A stretch of DNA of 64,000 bases from Gongronella butleri. Lineage: Eukaryota > Mucoromycota > Mucoromycetes > Mucorales > Cunninghamellaceae. Under the pieces are notes generated by a model. The model searched no databases and was not told the DNA's origin. It saw nothing but the letters and a program-made list of their open reading frames with translations. Location: NCBI GenBank assembly GCA_025201375.1, contig JAIWZP010000027.1:248001-312000 (forward strand). The letters run 5' to 3'. Made by a program: the position numbers and the translations under genes. This document shows positions 22,059 through 33,274 of this stretch, one piece after another. How positions within the stretch are numbered: position 1 is the first letter of the stretch; each line of letters opens with the position of its first letter.

Positions 22059-25000
22059 TTAGACGAAATCCTCTGTTTTTGTGATGGCGTGGTAGGGGAC
22101 CTGTTGTGTTTCGACATATTCATGCAGCATGCACTTTGCCATGATGGCGGCATGGTGGAGGCGTGCATAGGGCACGAGTGGGAACATGGGGCCCACGGAG
22201 GTGCCTGCCTCGCCGCCAATGATGATCCCGGGGCCCAATTCGCCAAGCTCGCATACCTGACGATACGTGGCCGGGAAGTGTGCGCGTAAATCGTTGAATG
22301 GCAAGTATTTTTCGGATTCGCGCAGTGCCGCGTAGGCGCGTTCGTGACCGAGCAGCATTTTGCTGACGAGATCGCTCACGACCTTTGGATCGTCGTCGCT
22401 GCTGGTACTTGTGGACGACGACGACGATGCCTGGCGATGGATCTTGCTGCGCGACAGCATCTCGCGGCGATTGAACAAATAAAAGTGGACCAATGCGTTG
22501 AGTCTGAGCACGAGACCATACAAAAGCACGTCGCGGCGCACACTGCCGTCCTGATCCTTTCCCTTGCGAAGCTTTTTGAGCAGCACGTCCGTGAATGGGT
22601 GCAGCGATTCCCAATTGGCCAGATTCGCGTCCTTGCCGAGCCGATCCTGGTAGTAAAACGCCAAAATGTAGTTCAAAAACGCCTGAAAATGGTCCAGCAG
22701 CGCAACGCGTTCCGTCGTTGCCTGGTCGCCGCGTCGCTTGTACTTTAGCGCAAGGCGCACAAACCTAATTGAAAGGCGAAACGAGGAATCCACGCGTCAA
22801 TGACAACAAAAATGGCAAAAAAAGGGGGCCTTTTCGTGTTTTTTTTTTGCTTTTTTTTTTCCGTCGTTTTTCTTTTTCTTTTCTTTTTGATCGCTCTCTG
22901 TCTCTCGTGGTGTCTCTCGAAGTTTTGTCCATTGGAAACGTACATCATGGAGAAAATGCGGTATTGCTCTGGTGTTTCGGCATTGTCAGCAGTGGCCGAT
23001 GGATACACGGGTGCTGCGGGTGGGATGTCGTCCTTTTTCGATGCATTGGAGGCATTGGTGACGGAGGTGGCGTTTGTGGACGTGGAGGTGACGGAGCGTG
23101 ATGAGCGGCGCTTGTCGTGAGCATGGTGGTGGCGGTCGCGGTCACGTTCACGGTCGCGATCACGATCACGGTCACGGTCATGGCGTCGACGCGTGGATTG
23201 ATCGGACGACGACGACGACGAACGGCGTCTGCGCGACGACGAGGAAGCATTGGGCGAGCGTGAGCGTGATCGCGAGCGCGACGACGAGGGGCGTCGACGC
23301 GATGAGGACGATGGCGGTGAGCGCGATCGGGAGGTGGAGCGTCTGTGGCGCTTGGACGTGGACGAATTGGCCGCTTCGCGGTGTGCCGACGAGACGCGGC
23401 GCTTGGATGTGCTGTTGCTGCTGCTTGAGCTTGTGGAGCTGGCGGGTCCGCCTGCCGTTGTGCCATTTTGTGCGGCATGGCTGCTGCTGGCGCTTCCGTA
23501 GCTATCGCCCGATAACGTGCGCGCCGCTGGCAGTGCGTGGCTCTCACGGCGTGACGAATTGGACCTCTGGCGCTTGGTGGACGACGCCGCGTCGACTGCG
23601 GCAGCTGCGGCAGGCGTGGATTTCGCCTCATCGTCGCGTTTTGACGCATTGGTCGCGCGTGGCGACGGTTTGTCGTCCTCAGACCTGTGGCGCTTGCGTG
23701 TGGGACTGGTGGCGGGAGCGGCGGCGTGAGAGGCGGTGCCGCTGGGCTGGCGCTGGTGGCGCGGCGATGGCGAAGGACTGACGGTTTCGCCTTCTTCCAG
23801 GTCGGCGGCGGCAGCCACTTTGGCCAATGGTGGTGGTGGAGGTGCTGCCGAGGACATGTGGTGTGTCTGGTGTTGCTTTTTGATATGCACGGGAGGAGAG
23901 CTGGTATTATCCGATTTGGATTTCTTTGGGATTTTCATCGTGCGAATAAATTCCGTGGGGATCGCTCCAGTCGAGAGGTGGAACGGCGGTGTGACTTGCT
24001 GGGTATCTTGAGAATGACCATGCCGCTTGCCTTTGCTCTTGGCCTATCAGGAAAAAAAAATAAATCGACGTCAGCCAAAAAAAAAAAAGGGGGCCCGATC
24101 ATCTGATTTTTCCAAAAAAAAAATCCAGGTCCATTCACACCCACAAGGCATGCACGTCCCAACAAGCAATTCACACTTTCCCTCCCCCCCCCCCATCTTG
24201 GTTGTCGGTCCCAAATTAAGAAAATGGGTAAAAATAAGCCTACCTTGGTCATATCATTGGTGGGCACGCCGGATCGCTTGCGGAGCGCAAGATGGAAGCG
24301 TAGAATGGGCCGCACCGGGATCTGGGTCATCCTAAAGATGAAAAGGAAAATGTGAGCAAAGCATGGAACCAACAACAAAAAAGAAAAAATAAAATTAAAT
24401 AAAATAAAAAGGGAGGGGAAAAAAGGGCGCACTTGACTAGATCCTCCAAGTGACGATTGGCAGCCGGATCATCGACCGTGGTGGTAAGGTATTTTTGCGT
24501 GAGAAAAAGATTCACATCGGCTTCCGGCTTTTGTCTAGGCGCGATGGTGGTCTTTTTGGCGTCGACCGGGGCGCCCGCTGGCTTTTTGCTCGTTGTTTTG
24601 GCGGCGGTCTTGCCTGCATTGGTGGCGGTGCCGCTGCTTGGCGTGGCGGCAGCCGTGTGGTGCTGCTGGGCCGCGGTGGCGGGGCTATTGTGGGCGGAAT
24701 TGGACGATCGATTGGCGACATTGATCGAATGCAGCAGATCAAGCACCTTGGGATTGCCGCTCGCGGGTTGCGGCGTGGGCCGTGGCGAGCGTGGCTGTGA
24801 CCGCTGCTGAGGGGTCGCCTGCGACGTCATCTTCCGCCGTTGTTGCCTAAATTTCAAAAGGGAGACAAAATGGACAAATGGACAAAAAAAAAAAAAAAAA
24901 AAAAAACGAAAAAAGAGAGAATGAACACCTCCTCTTGTTTCTATCGTGCCCAATTCCATGATGTTCGCATGGTGATGTGTGCCCCTCTTGGCCAATGGCC

Positions 25001-25359
25001 TCTTTGTGTTGTTTTCCTTACGTGTCATTGACAATGTCCTCGACGCGACGCAGCTTGACACCGTCCGGGCGAGGTCGCGGCATGCGTTGTTGAGGGCTTT
25101 TGATGGGTGGCACCCAATCGGGCTCTGCAACAAAGTGATGCTTGGCCTTTAGCGCCTGCGTATCGAGCTTGTTCTTGCTTGGGATGGGCACCCAGCGCTT
25201 GTCAAAGGTCGTCTCCTCGTCCAAATCAAACGGCGGCTGGAACGTTGCGTAAGAAGGCACACCCTTGTAAGCGTGTGGCAATCGGAGCCGCAAGGCGCCC
25301 AGCACGTCGTCGCATTTGCTCTTCAACAAGTCGCGCTTGATATCCGTTTCAATATTCAT
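22059..25359 (-). CDS. Large Ser/Arg-rich nuclear-type protein, possibly AF4/FMR2-like
   Basis: Exons (minus) 25359-25022, 24846-24433, 24331-24244, 24043-22944 and 22764-22059; 881 residues, all junctions in frame. The N-terminus (DLLKSKCDDVLGALRLRL) looks conserved. A Pro/Thr/Ala linker follows, then a basic block (RPILRFHLALRKRSGVP). The central region is Ser-rich, with RS/RD/RE dipeptide repeats (residues about 440-600) as in splicing or transcription co-factors. The C-terminal 250 residues are helical: FVRLALKYKRRG, FLNYILAFYYQDRLG and LHHAAIMAKCMLHEYV. The Ser-rich centre plus helical C-terminal domain recalls AF4/FMR2 proteins of the super elongation complex, but I see no decisive motif. 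It converges with the MARVEL gene (187 bp apart). Confidence 0.7.
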
Positions 25360-26207
25360 CTCTGAAAGCTACTCGTGGCGGGCCGAGACAAGAAAAAAGG
25401 AGAAGAGAACACAGGGGAGGGGGGGAAAAGAGGCAAAAGAAAAGAAAAAAGACGAGGGCAACAAGGCGAGTATGGAGAGAATAAATACAAATCGATAAAA
25501 CCGAAAAAAAGAATGCTTAGAGGCAACAAGCGAGTGGCAGAGGGGGGAGGGAGGGGTGGAAAAGAGTGAGTGAGAAGCGGAATAGAGACAAGGAGAGAGG
25601 GGGGTGAAATGGGCGGGTATGGTGTGTGTTTCTAGTCAAACAGGCCAGCAAGTGGAAAATATGCACGTTGCACACAGACGAGTTGAATGAAATAAAATAC
25701 AGAAAGAGAGGGGAGAAAGAAGAGCAAGCAAGAACAAAAAAGCAAGCAAGAAAGAGGGGCCCAAGTGTGTGACTTTTTGGAAACAAGTGAAAAAGAAAAA
25801 GGGAAAAAGAATTGGGGGTTGGTCTTTTTTGAAGGGGGGGCTGCCTCGGACCTCGCCTGGCCCCGCCGACCGTCGCACAAGCCCTTTTGGTTCCTGGACA
25901 AGGCGCGCTTCCGAGCGCAAAGCCGCTTTTTATCCGCCAATTCCTCCTAGAAAATCATGATAAAAGAGAAAAAAAGCTTACAATGAAGCCCATGAAGCCC
26001 AATTGCCTTTTTATTCACCTGATGGAGGCGATCCTTTTTTTTTCATCGATCTGCACGCTCACGACGGGCATCCACTTCAGAAAAGGCGGCGGGGTTTAAA
26101 GATGAATAGGGCCCCATAAATTGATTTTCAGGTTTAGGTTCTCCTTTTTTTTCTCTCGTCTGCCATTTATTCCTTATTTTTTTGTTTTCTGCTTCGTTTT
26201 GTCCATC
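25360..26207. promoter_or_regulatory. Divergent promoter region, purine-rich
   Basis: It lies between the start codons of the minus-strand Ser/Arg-rich gene (25359) and the plus-strand gene at 26208. The first 450 bp are strongly A/G-rich on the plus strand (AAAAAAGGAGAAGAGAACAC and similar), so C/T-rich for the minus-strand gene. The 3' part is T/C-rich before the 26208 ATG. No gene is seen inside. Confidence 0.5.
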
Positions 26208-27106
26208 ATGTCACTTGCGTCACATCAAGCCGCTCCGCCGTCCATGCTCAAGCAGCAAGTGGTGCAGCCACCGACGAATTTGGCGGATATCCTTGTTGAG
26301 CTTGTGACAAAGCGCGTGTCGACTATCCAATATCTGTCTCGAACGCACCAAGGCAACACGCACTGGTTCAACACCATCTTGCTTGCAAAGGACGACCTGC
26401 GTGATATGTACCCCAATGCGAAAATGATGAAGCGGTCGTGCCATTTCTATACCCTGGGCCTGTCGCTCGGCCACGTGCTCGACATCCACACACCCATCGA
26501 CTTTGTCAAGGCGCTTGCCCAATTGCTTTCCGAATTCGACGCACATACCAACGACACATCGAGGCAAAAGATGAAAAACATCTTTCGAAAGACAAAAAAT
26601 AAGGACGACGCCGGTTATGACGTGGGTGACTATGTGTATTTGACCGTGCCTCATATTGTAAAAAAAAAGCATCCAATTCCTCCAAAAAAAAAAAGCGTCC
26701 TGGCTGATTTGCTCACCCCCCCCCTCCGCCTTTTTTTTTATCATATGTATAGCCGCACGAATTGGATTATTTCGAGGTGCTTTTCACCCTGTGCGACGTG
26801 CTCATTGAAACCTATCACAAATTCATCTCGCAGCCGGATCAGCAATGCACACAACCTTACTTTGAGCTGGTTCTCAAGTGTGATGGCAAATTCAAGGTGA
26901 GAAAACAGATCAAAAAAAGGCTGAAAGGAGGCGCGCGCGCGCTCACCCCTCCCTTTTTTTTTTTGCATTTTTAGAAATTGTTCGCGATGATGACCAAGGA
27001 ATTGGACATGTTGGCGCGCAATGCCATCAAGGACGAACTAAAGCTGATTGACCCGCTGTCGTTTTCCAACAAAATGACCCCCATTGACTTTGATCCGCAC
27101 GATTAA
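26208..27106 (+). CDS. Conserved-looking helical protein of unknown function
   Basis: Exons 26208-26657, 26753-26896 and 26975-27106; 241 residues. The start is the first ATG after a T/C-rich leader. The protein is soluble and mostly helical with no signal or membrane segment. Distinct blocks include LADILVELVTKRVSTIQYL, HWFNTILLAKDDLRDMYPNA, FYTLGLSLGHVLDI, ELDYFEVLFTLCDVLIETY and KLFAMMTKELDMLARNAIKD. The density of aromatic and charged residues and clean introns argue for a real, constrained gene, but I do not recognise the family. It converges on the uS10 gene with only 85 bp between stop codons. Confidence 0.75.
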
Positions 27107-27191
27107 ATGAATAAAATGACCAAGATGGAAGGCAAACTTCCATGCTTTTTTATTTTAAGAGACTGAGAGGAGGAAACAAGTGCATTGCAAT

Positions 27192-27729
27192 TTAGGCAAT
27201 GGTGACCTCGACCTCGACACCAGGCTCAATGGAGATGGAGGTGATCTGCTTGACGATCTCCGAGGGAGAGTGCAAGTCGATGAGGCGCTTGTGGATGCGC
27301 ATCTCGAAGCGGTCAAAGGTCTCGGAACCGTTACCACAGGGCGACTTGCGGGTGGTGATGCGGAGGACCTTGGTGGGAAGGCGGACGGGGCCCTTGACCT
27401 TCAATTGCTTGTCCTTGGCGCGCTGAACGAGGTCAGACGAGACCTTTTCAAGGTTCTTGACGTTGCGCGAGGTCAACGTGATGCGGATGCGGTGAATCCT
27501 AATCATAAAAGACACGAAAATGAGCCATCCGACATTTGCAAAAAGAAAAAAAACAGGCACAAAAGCAAAAACAGAACAAAAGGGCAGGGAGAAAACACAA
27601 GATAAAAAGCACTTACTTGGCTTCAACGGCTTGTTCGACGCCAACCTTTTGGGACTTTTCCTATTTTTTAAAACATGTATAAGTCACTTTTTCTTGTCTG
27701 TTTTCTGTTAACCATACCACTTCGGACAT
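27192..27729 (-). CDS. RPS20: 40S ribosomal protein uS10 (RPS20)
   Basis: Exons (minus) 27729-27721, 27660-27617 and 27498-27192; 119 residues, the standard length of eukaryotic uS10. Exon 1 is only 9 nt (Met-Ser-Glu). Diagnostic blocks: [57 protein letters not shown] and a C-terminus ending EVEVTIA. uS10 sits in the 40S head. A short first coding exon followed by introns is usual for fungal ribosomal-protein genes. It is divergent from mevalonate kinase with 235 bp between start codons, including a (GA)n tract, so the promoter is probably shared. Confidence 0.97.
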
Positions 27730-27964
27730 GTTTGGAGAGAGAGAGAGAGAGAGAGAAAGAAAAGAGGAACGAAAAAAAAGAGGCTTGTCCCCTTTTTACA
27801 AGAAAAAAAAAATTTCAGCGGGCAAGCGGGCCGGCCAATCAGCGTGCCATTGCTTTTTTAGGCAGCCTGTCAATCGCGGGGGTTCAATTCGGTTCACTGC
27901 CCCCTTTCCTCCCTTTGTTCCTTTTACTTTCCACTTTTTCTTTCGCTATTCTCTTTGTTTTAGA
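27730..27964. promoter_or_regulatory. Bidirectional promoter between uS10 and mevalonate kinase
   Basis: 235 bp between the two start codons. A (GA)n/(TC)n tract lies at about 27734-27755, next to the uS10 ATG. A C/T-rich tract at 27895-27960 precedes the mevalonate kinase ATG. No clear TATA box. CCAATCAG at 27834-27841 is a CCAAT-box candidate. Confidence 0.6.
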
Positions 27965-29479
27965 ATGGAACGTGTCTTGGTCTCGGCCCCTGGAAAGGTC
28001 ATCTTGTTTGGCGAGCACGCCGTGGTGTATCAAAAGGTAAGAGGCGACCAAACACTTACTTGTCAAGGAGAAAACGCGCTAAATGCGTCTTTTTTCATCA
28101 TTTTTGTTTGAAACTAGCTTGCAGTTGCTGCGTCGTTGGACTTGCGCACGTTCCTGTACCTGGAAAAAGCGGGGGCAGCTGACACGACGTGCACGTTGCA
28201 TTTGCCTGATGTCGGGCTTGAGAAGCGCCAATGGGAATTGAAGGATTTGCCTTGGGCGCTTGCTTCGACGACGCAGCGCGACGGCGTGCATCCGATCCAG
28301 GACATGGATGAGGAGCTCAAGACCAAGCTTGCGGCGCTTGTTGGCCCCGTGGACAAGTGGGCGCAGGAACAATCGCTGATGGCGTTCTTTTACCTGCTTT
28401 TGGCGCTTGCACCCGCGTCCTTCCATGCCAACCCCATTGGCTTCACGCTCGCGACGCGCTCGTTTTTGCCCGTGAGCGCGGGTCTTGGCAGCTCGGCCAG
28501 CTACTCCGTCACCATCGCCACCGCGCTGCTCGTTCTCTTTGAACACATCCCCGCCGACTTTTTGCAATCCGACAAGCGCGCACAACACCTTGAATTGATC
28601 AATTCGTATGCCTACAAGGCCGAGCAGGTCATCCACGGCAATCCCAGCGGCGTCGATAATGCCGTCGCCACCTACGGTAGATCGAAAAAAATGCGGAGAC
28701 GGCACATCAATGCGTCCATTTTTACTCATTGATGGCTTTTTTTTTACAGGTGGTGCCAAGACGTTTTTGAAAGGCAAGGGCTTTGACACGCTCGAAGGCT
28801 TCCGTTCGCTGCGCCTGCTGCTGACCAATACCAAGGTGCCGCGCTCGACAAACGCCCTTGTCGCCGGCGTCGCCCAGCGCAAGCAAAAATACCCAAATGT
28901 CATTGATCCCATCATGGACTCGATCGACGCCATTTCGCTGCGCTGCAAAGAGACATTCTTGGACGTGGATCAAGGTCGCAAGGACTTTGATGAGCTGCTG
29001 GCTGAATTGCAGGTATATTTTTGCATTTTCAGAGCGCGTCGCGCGTCTCATGGACCCCTCTTTCTCTTTTTTTTAGGATTTGGTCGACATCAACCACAGC
29101 CTGTTGTATGCCTTGGGCGTCTCGCATCCCAGTCTTGAGAATATCCGCCGCATCACCACCGACCATGGCCTGACCACCAAGCTGACCGGTGCTGGCGGCG
29201 GTGGTTGCGCTGTCACGCTCATGCCGAAGGGTAAAAAAAAAAAAAATGAAATTGAAGCGAGCGCGACGTGATTCTTACTCTTTTGCTTTTTGTATAGACG
29301 TGACGCAGGACGTGGTGAATGCTGCGGTCGCAGCCCTGGAAAAAGAAGGCTATGATTGCTACGAAACGCTCGTTGGCGGCATTGGTGCTGCTGCCGTGGC
29401 GCTCGATGACAACGAGACCTTGGCCTGGATGACCCAGGCCGACGAGGCTACCTTGAAGCAAAAGTTCACATTGTCATAG
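27965..29479 (+). CDS. ERG12: Mevalonate kinase
   Basis: Exons 27965-28036, 28118-28676, 28750-29012, 29077-29230 and 29298-29479; 409 residues, near the usual 390-440. A GHMP kinase that phosphorylates (R)-mevalonate with ATP in the pathway to sterols, ubiquinone and prenyl groups. Visible motifs: N-terminal SAPGKVILFGEHAVVY with the catalytic-region Lys11; the ATP-binding loop PVSAGLGSSASYSV near 143-155; AYKAEQVIHGNPSGVDNAVATYG with Glu193 and Asp204 at the positions known to be catalytic in mammalian enzymes; and the C-terminal GHMP motif KLTGAGGGGCAVTLMP. Exon junctions fall inside glycine-rich loops and restore the family consensus. It converges on the BSD-domain gene. Confidence 0.97.
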
Positions 29480-29617
29480 ATTCTTTTTTGTTCTATTATT
29501 TTTTGCTTTTTTTGCTTTTTCTTATCAATTTACGCTTTACATAATCTCATTTTGCTTGGTTCAATGCAGAGAGGAAGGGGGGACGAAAGCTTTATTAATA
29601 ACATATAATCCGAGAAT

Positions 29618-31170
29618 TCATTCCCAATCACTGTCGCTGTCGTCGTCGTGGCCGGCATTCTGGGCTTTTGGCTTGACCCACTCCTCGGTGTCATTTTGGG
29701 ACTTTAGCGGCGGCGAAACCAGGCTGGCCTCGGTCGATGGTGGTCCGGAAATGTTGCTGAAATCGGTGTCGGATTTGCTGGTATCATGTGCGTCGTCGTG
29801 CGCGAGCATTGGCTGTTTTTCCTTGCCTGCGGCTCTCGTCGTCGCCATTGTCGCCGCCGCCGCCTTGGACGCCTTGCCCCCACTAGCCTCAGCAAGCTCG
29901 TCGTCATCTGAATCCCATTTGAAATCGTCGTCGTCATTGTCCGCGCCTGCGAATTGAAAAAAAAAAAAAAAAAAAGATGATCCCATGAGCCACATCCTAT
30001 CCCACTGACTGTTGCTTCGCCTTACCCTTGGCAATCAACTGGCGCTTTTGCTCCTCCTGGTCAATCTTCCACGCGTGGTAAAAGTAGCGCTGCCAAAAGG
30101 TCGTGTAATCCACTTGCACAGGCACTGAAAATAAAAAAAAATAGGATTGAACATGCACGTTTTCATGAACATCGTCTCTATTACCAAGTTCATCCATGGT
30201 CGCGCGCAATTCTGGTGTGTTTTCCAAGAGTCGCGCAATCTCCTCGGTGTACTCGTCAATGTGGAACCCAGACACAAAGGTGTCGAGCAACTTTTCATCG
30301 CTATCGGAAGCATTTGCGCGTGGGTCGTCCAGGAACGTGTGTTGATTTGTCTGCATGTCGGCTAGCAATGCTTCCTTGCGCGTCGCGCTAGCATGAAAAT
30401 AAACAGAAACAATGAATTAGTGGGTCAGGGGGGGCGTTGATTGATCAATTTTGGGTTTTACAATATCCTTGAAGCGGCTTTTGGCATGGCGTTGCGCGAC
30501 CCCTCGGGCACATCGTCGTCCTCGGGCTCAAGGACAGTGACGGTGCGCTGCAGGGCTGTCAGGACGTCGGAGCCAAAGGTCTGCAGGTATTGTTCCGCGA
30601 ATTTGGTGCCTTGGTCCAGCTCGCGCTGCAAATCGCTCAATTTCAGGTTGTCTGGCAGCTTGACGGTGGATGACAATTGCGCAGGCAGCTGGCCAAGAGT
30701 GTCTGTCAGGCCCTCGCGCAGCGACGTCAGGTTCATGGGATTAATTCTGCCCAATCCCTCGCGCAATGCCGTAAACGACATGCCTGAGCCTTGTTCGTCG
30801 GTGTCCGCGTCACCTGCTCCGCGTGCGCTGCTTGCCGTCACCGTCTGATCCGACGTCGTGGACTGCGACAGCTGCTCGACAATTTCGGTGCTATCGTCAC
30901 GCAACACGTTTGCAAATTCTTGCAGGTCCTTTTTGGTCACGTCGACAAAGGCCTCGCTCTATCATATGACAAGAGACGGATAAATGGCCATGGCTCTTTG
31001 GCGAAAAGCGCGCCTTTTTTCATTACCTGCTTCTTCACGGTGTCCATCAGACTGTTGAAGCGCTGGCCCCAGCCAAAGCTGGTAAAGGCCTTGATTAAGG
31101 GATCATCTTGCTCATTTTGTTTGTTGTCATCATTGACGGCTGACGAAGTATATTGATAAAGGTCGTCCAT
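29618..31170 (-). CDS. BSD-domain protein (BSDC1/Dos2-like)
   Basis: Exons (minus) 31170-31027, 30958-30462, 30387-30185, 30124-30026 and 29946-29618; 423 residues. The N-terminal half has long amphipathic helices (DPLIKAFTSFGWGQRFNSLM, VTKKDLQEFANVL). The BSD domain lies near residues 245-305: EYTEEIARLLENTPELRATMDELG, then the signature FWQRYFYHAW (the F..RYF.. pattern defines the family). The C-terminus is acidic (DNDDDDFKWDSDDDE) and ends DSDSDWE. Architecture fits the cytosolic BSDC1 group rather than the TFIIH p62 group, which has a PH domain. Its stop codon is 138 bp from that of mevalonate kinase. Confidence 0.88.
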
Positions 31171-31414
31171 GCCAGAACAGGGGGCACCGTGTGAGAGTTC
31201 AGGGTGTGGAATGAAGAAAAAAAAAAGAGGCCTCGCCCAAATTCAAACTCCTGTCTTTTTCAAGCACGTTTTTCATTGCAAGTCAGCTATTATTCTACGC
31301 GTGCCGCCGCTGATTTAGTGCCCTCCTTCGATCATTGATTGTCGATCACGCGTAAAACTAAATCAATGCAACAGCAAACGCTGAGAAATAAAAAAAAGTG
31401 AAGATTTCAATTTC

Positions 31415-31765
31415 TGGATTGTGCACACAAATAAAGCAATTGATCCGTCCATGTTTCGATCGCAGTGGACCGAAAAAACGGACGCGCGAGCTAAGAAGGT
31501 GCGATCATTTCAATGCCTAAAGCAACGCGCTAAACTGCACAAAAACGTACACACTACACATTTACCTTTGAAACACCAAAGAGCGCGCTTTTCAGACTTC
31601 GGTGGCCTGCTGTGCCTCCAGAATTTTTTTTACAGTCTGCTTGCCCGCCAATAAAACTTGCAGAACGGCGTAAACTCTGACCCAGTGCTCAAGACGGACC
31701 CGCACGATTTTTTTTGAGTATGCAAATTCCAAAAACCTTCCATTTGATGCAGTTTGCATTTATCT
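31415..31765 (+). repeat. Direct repeat B, upstream copy
   Basis: Shares with 33275-33670, in order: TGGATT(G/T)TGCA, ATCC(G/A)TCCA, CATGTTTC, ATCATTTCAATGC, GCGCTA(A/C)ACTGCA(C/T)AAAAACG, GGCCTGCTG, TGCCTC, CCAATAAAA, GCCCAGTG-like and GACCCGC-CGATTTTTTTT. Spacing between the copies is about 1.87 kb. Confidence 0.8.
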
Positions 31766-32239
31766 CGCCATCTGCATAGCCGACCCTGCTCAAAAATTCC
31801 TGCATCGCGCTAAGCGCAAAATTTGCAAGAAAAAAGTTTAAACCCCCACAGTGCTGCGACCACTTTTGAAAAATTCAGGGGTCACTCAGGGGTCACACAT
31901 TTCAATCTCAGAAAATTCCAAATTTGGGATTTTTCGAACTCCGAGCAATCAATGCATCCCAAACAGGTAGCTCCAACAATTTGCTATTGGCGGACAAAAT
32001 GACAGGTTGCCTCAACGTAAGAAAAGAGCCCAAAGAGTGACGCATGAACGGCGATCGACGGAGAAAAAGTGCCTACTTTGGGCAAGATTTTTTTGCAAAA
32101 ATTTAAGGTTCGACACTTCCAAATTAAGGTCGTGGTTTGCATGGAATTTTTTATTTTTCTATTTTTTATTTTGCCCCTTTTTTTTGTCCTCTGAGTGGGC
32201 AGCAGGCTGTTGAAATGACCGATCCAAAAAATCAAACCC

Positions 32240-32430
32240 AAGCTAGCGCACTGCAAGTCGTCCCATTAGATACTTTGCCCCCTATTTTGTTAGTAAAACT
32301 GAAATAAAATCCACAGGTTTACAGTACAGTATCAGACTGTTGTCGAGAAAATCGCGATCAAAAATCTTGATGAAAAAGTGAGTTTTCTCTGCGAATTTTA
32401 GCCATCCATCGATGAAACTGTCTAGGGTTG
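32240..32430 (+). repeat. Dispersed repeat C, copy 1
   Basis: Matches 43790-44000: CTGCAAGTC(G/A)TCCCATTAG, TTTGTTA(G/C)T, TGTCGAG followed by ATCGCGAT, TTGA(T)GAAAAAGTGA(G/A)TTTTCTCTGC, and GCCATCCATCGATGAAA. The two loci are 11.5 kb apart in the same orientation. Confidence 0.8.
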
Positions 32431-32613
32431 TGCGGTTGTCTTTCGAGAGTCTCGCTCAAAATCTCGATTGCCTAGATTGAAGTCAATTTGTTGGATCTCG
32501 CTCGAAATCTTGATACTGTACGTAAATCTCGAAAAAATATCGAGAGGATCGAGCAAGACAATCGAGAATCTCGATCACTCGCTCGACGATTGATTGATCT
32601 CGATTGATCTCGC

Positions 32614-32842
32614 TACAGTAGGTTCTGGATATATCGGCACCTGCTACAGTGCTACTGTATATCGGTTTTCCTCGCTATATCGGCAGCTTTCAAAAAATGG
32701 TCTTCATATACTGTAGAAGACGAAAAACCTAGAAAAATCCGCTCATCACTATATCGGCATTTGGCAGGCTTTTTGTATATCATACGTATCGGCAGCGAAA
32801 AATCGAAAAATTTTGAAACCGATATATCCAGAACCTACTGTA
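32614..32842. mobile_element. MITE with perfect 24-bp terminal inverted repeats (pogo/Tc1-mariner type)
   Basis: The left end 32614-32637 reads TACAGTAGGTTCTGGATATATCGG; the right end 32819-32842 is its exact reverse complement. If the outer TA is the target duplication, the element is CAGTAGG...CCTACTG, 225 bp. Ends beginning CAGT and a TA target are typical of Tc1/mariner/pogo superfamily transposons. Four internal TATCGGCA or TATCGG words in both orientations look like subterminal transposase-binding repeats. There is no open reading frame of note, so it is non-autonomous. Identical ends suggest fairly recent insertion compared with the diverged repeats around it. Confidence 0.88.
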
Positions 32843-33126
32843 TGATACTACTGTACGTAAGCCGATATGATATAGTATGCTACGTACCGGTATCTTAATA
32901 TGTTTTTACCGTAGGTTCATGTTCATGGCTGTACTCACAGTAGTGTTGCTGCAAACTTTGTGCCAGCCAGGCAGCCACTTTTTTTACGAGCGTGCAGCAG
33001 CCTGGCGCCACGTCATTTTTTTTTTACAGTACTGTACTATAAAAAATGATTGAATTCATATGACAACGTAAGAAATAAAAAATAATCATGATGGTTCAGT
33101 GGTATTGATGATGATGTACCGGTATA

Positions 33127-33158
33127 CTGTATGATACTGTACCTACAGTATGATACAG
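33127..33158. repeat. Near-perfect palindrome (15-bp arms, 2-nt loop)
   Basis: CTGTATGATACTGTA, CC, TACAGTATGATACAG; one mismatch between arms. Related GATACTGTA/TACAGTAT words recur at 32310-33560 and 33715-33745, so it may be a small element end or an amplified motif. Confidence 0.65.
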
Positions 33159-33274
33159 GAACATGCAGGGTTTCGTAAAAAAAATCAGTCACCATCTCAG
33201 CAAGTGCCTGAGAAAATACTGTATACATTACTGTTGTATGATCATACAAATAAAAGCACACATGTCATGTTGTC

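Noticed and set aside
27876..27898. GGTTCAATTCGG resembling a tRNA T-arm
   Set aside because: It lies in a promoter 70 bp before the mevalonate kinase ATG; no cloverleaf can be completed.
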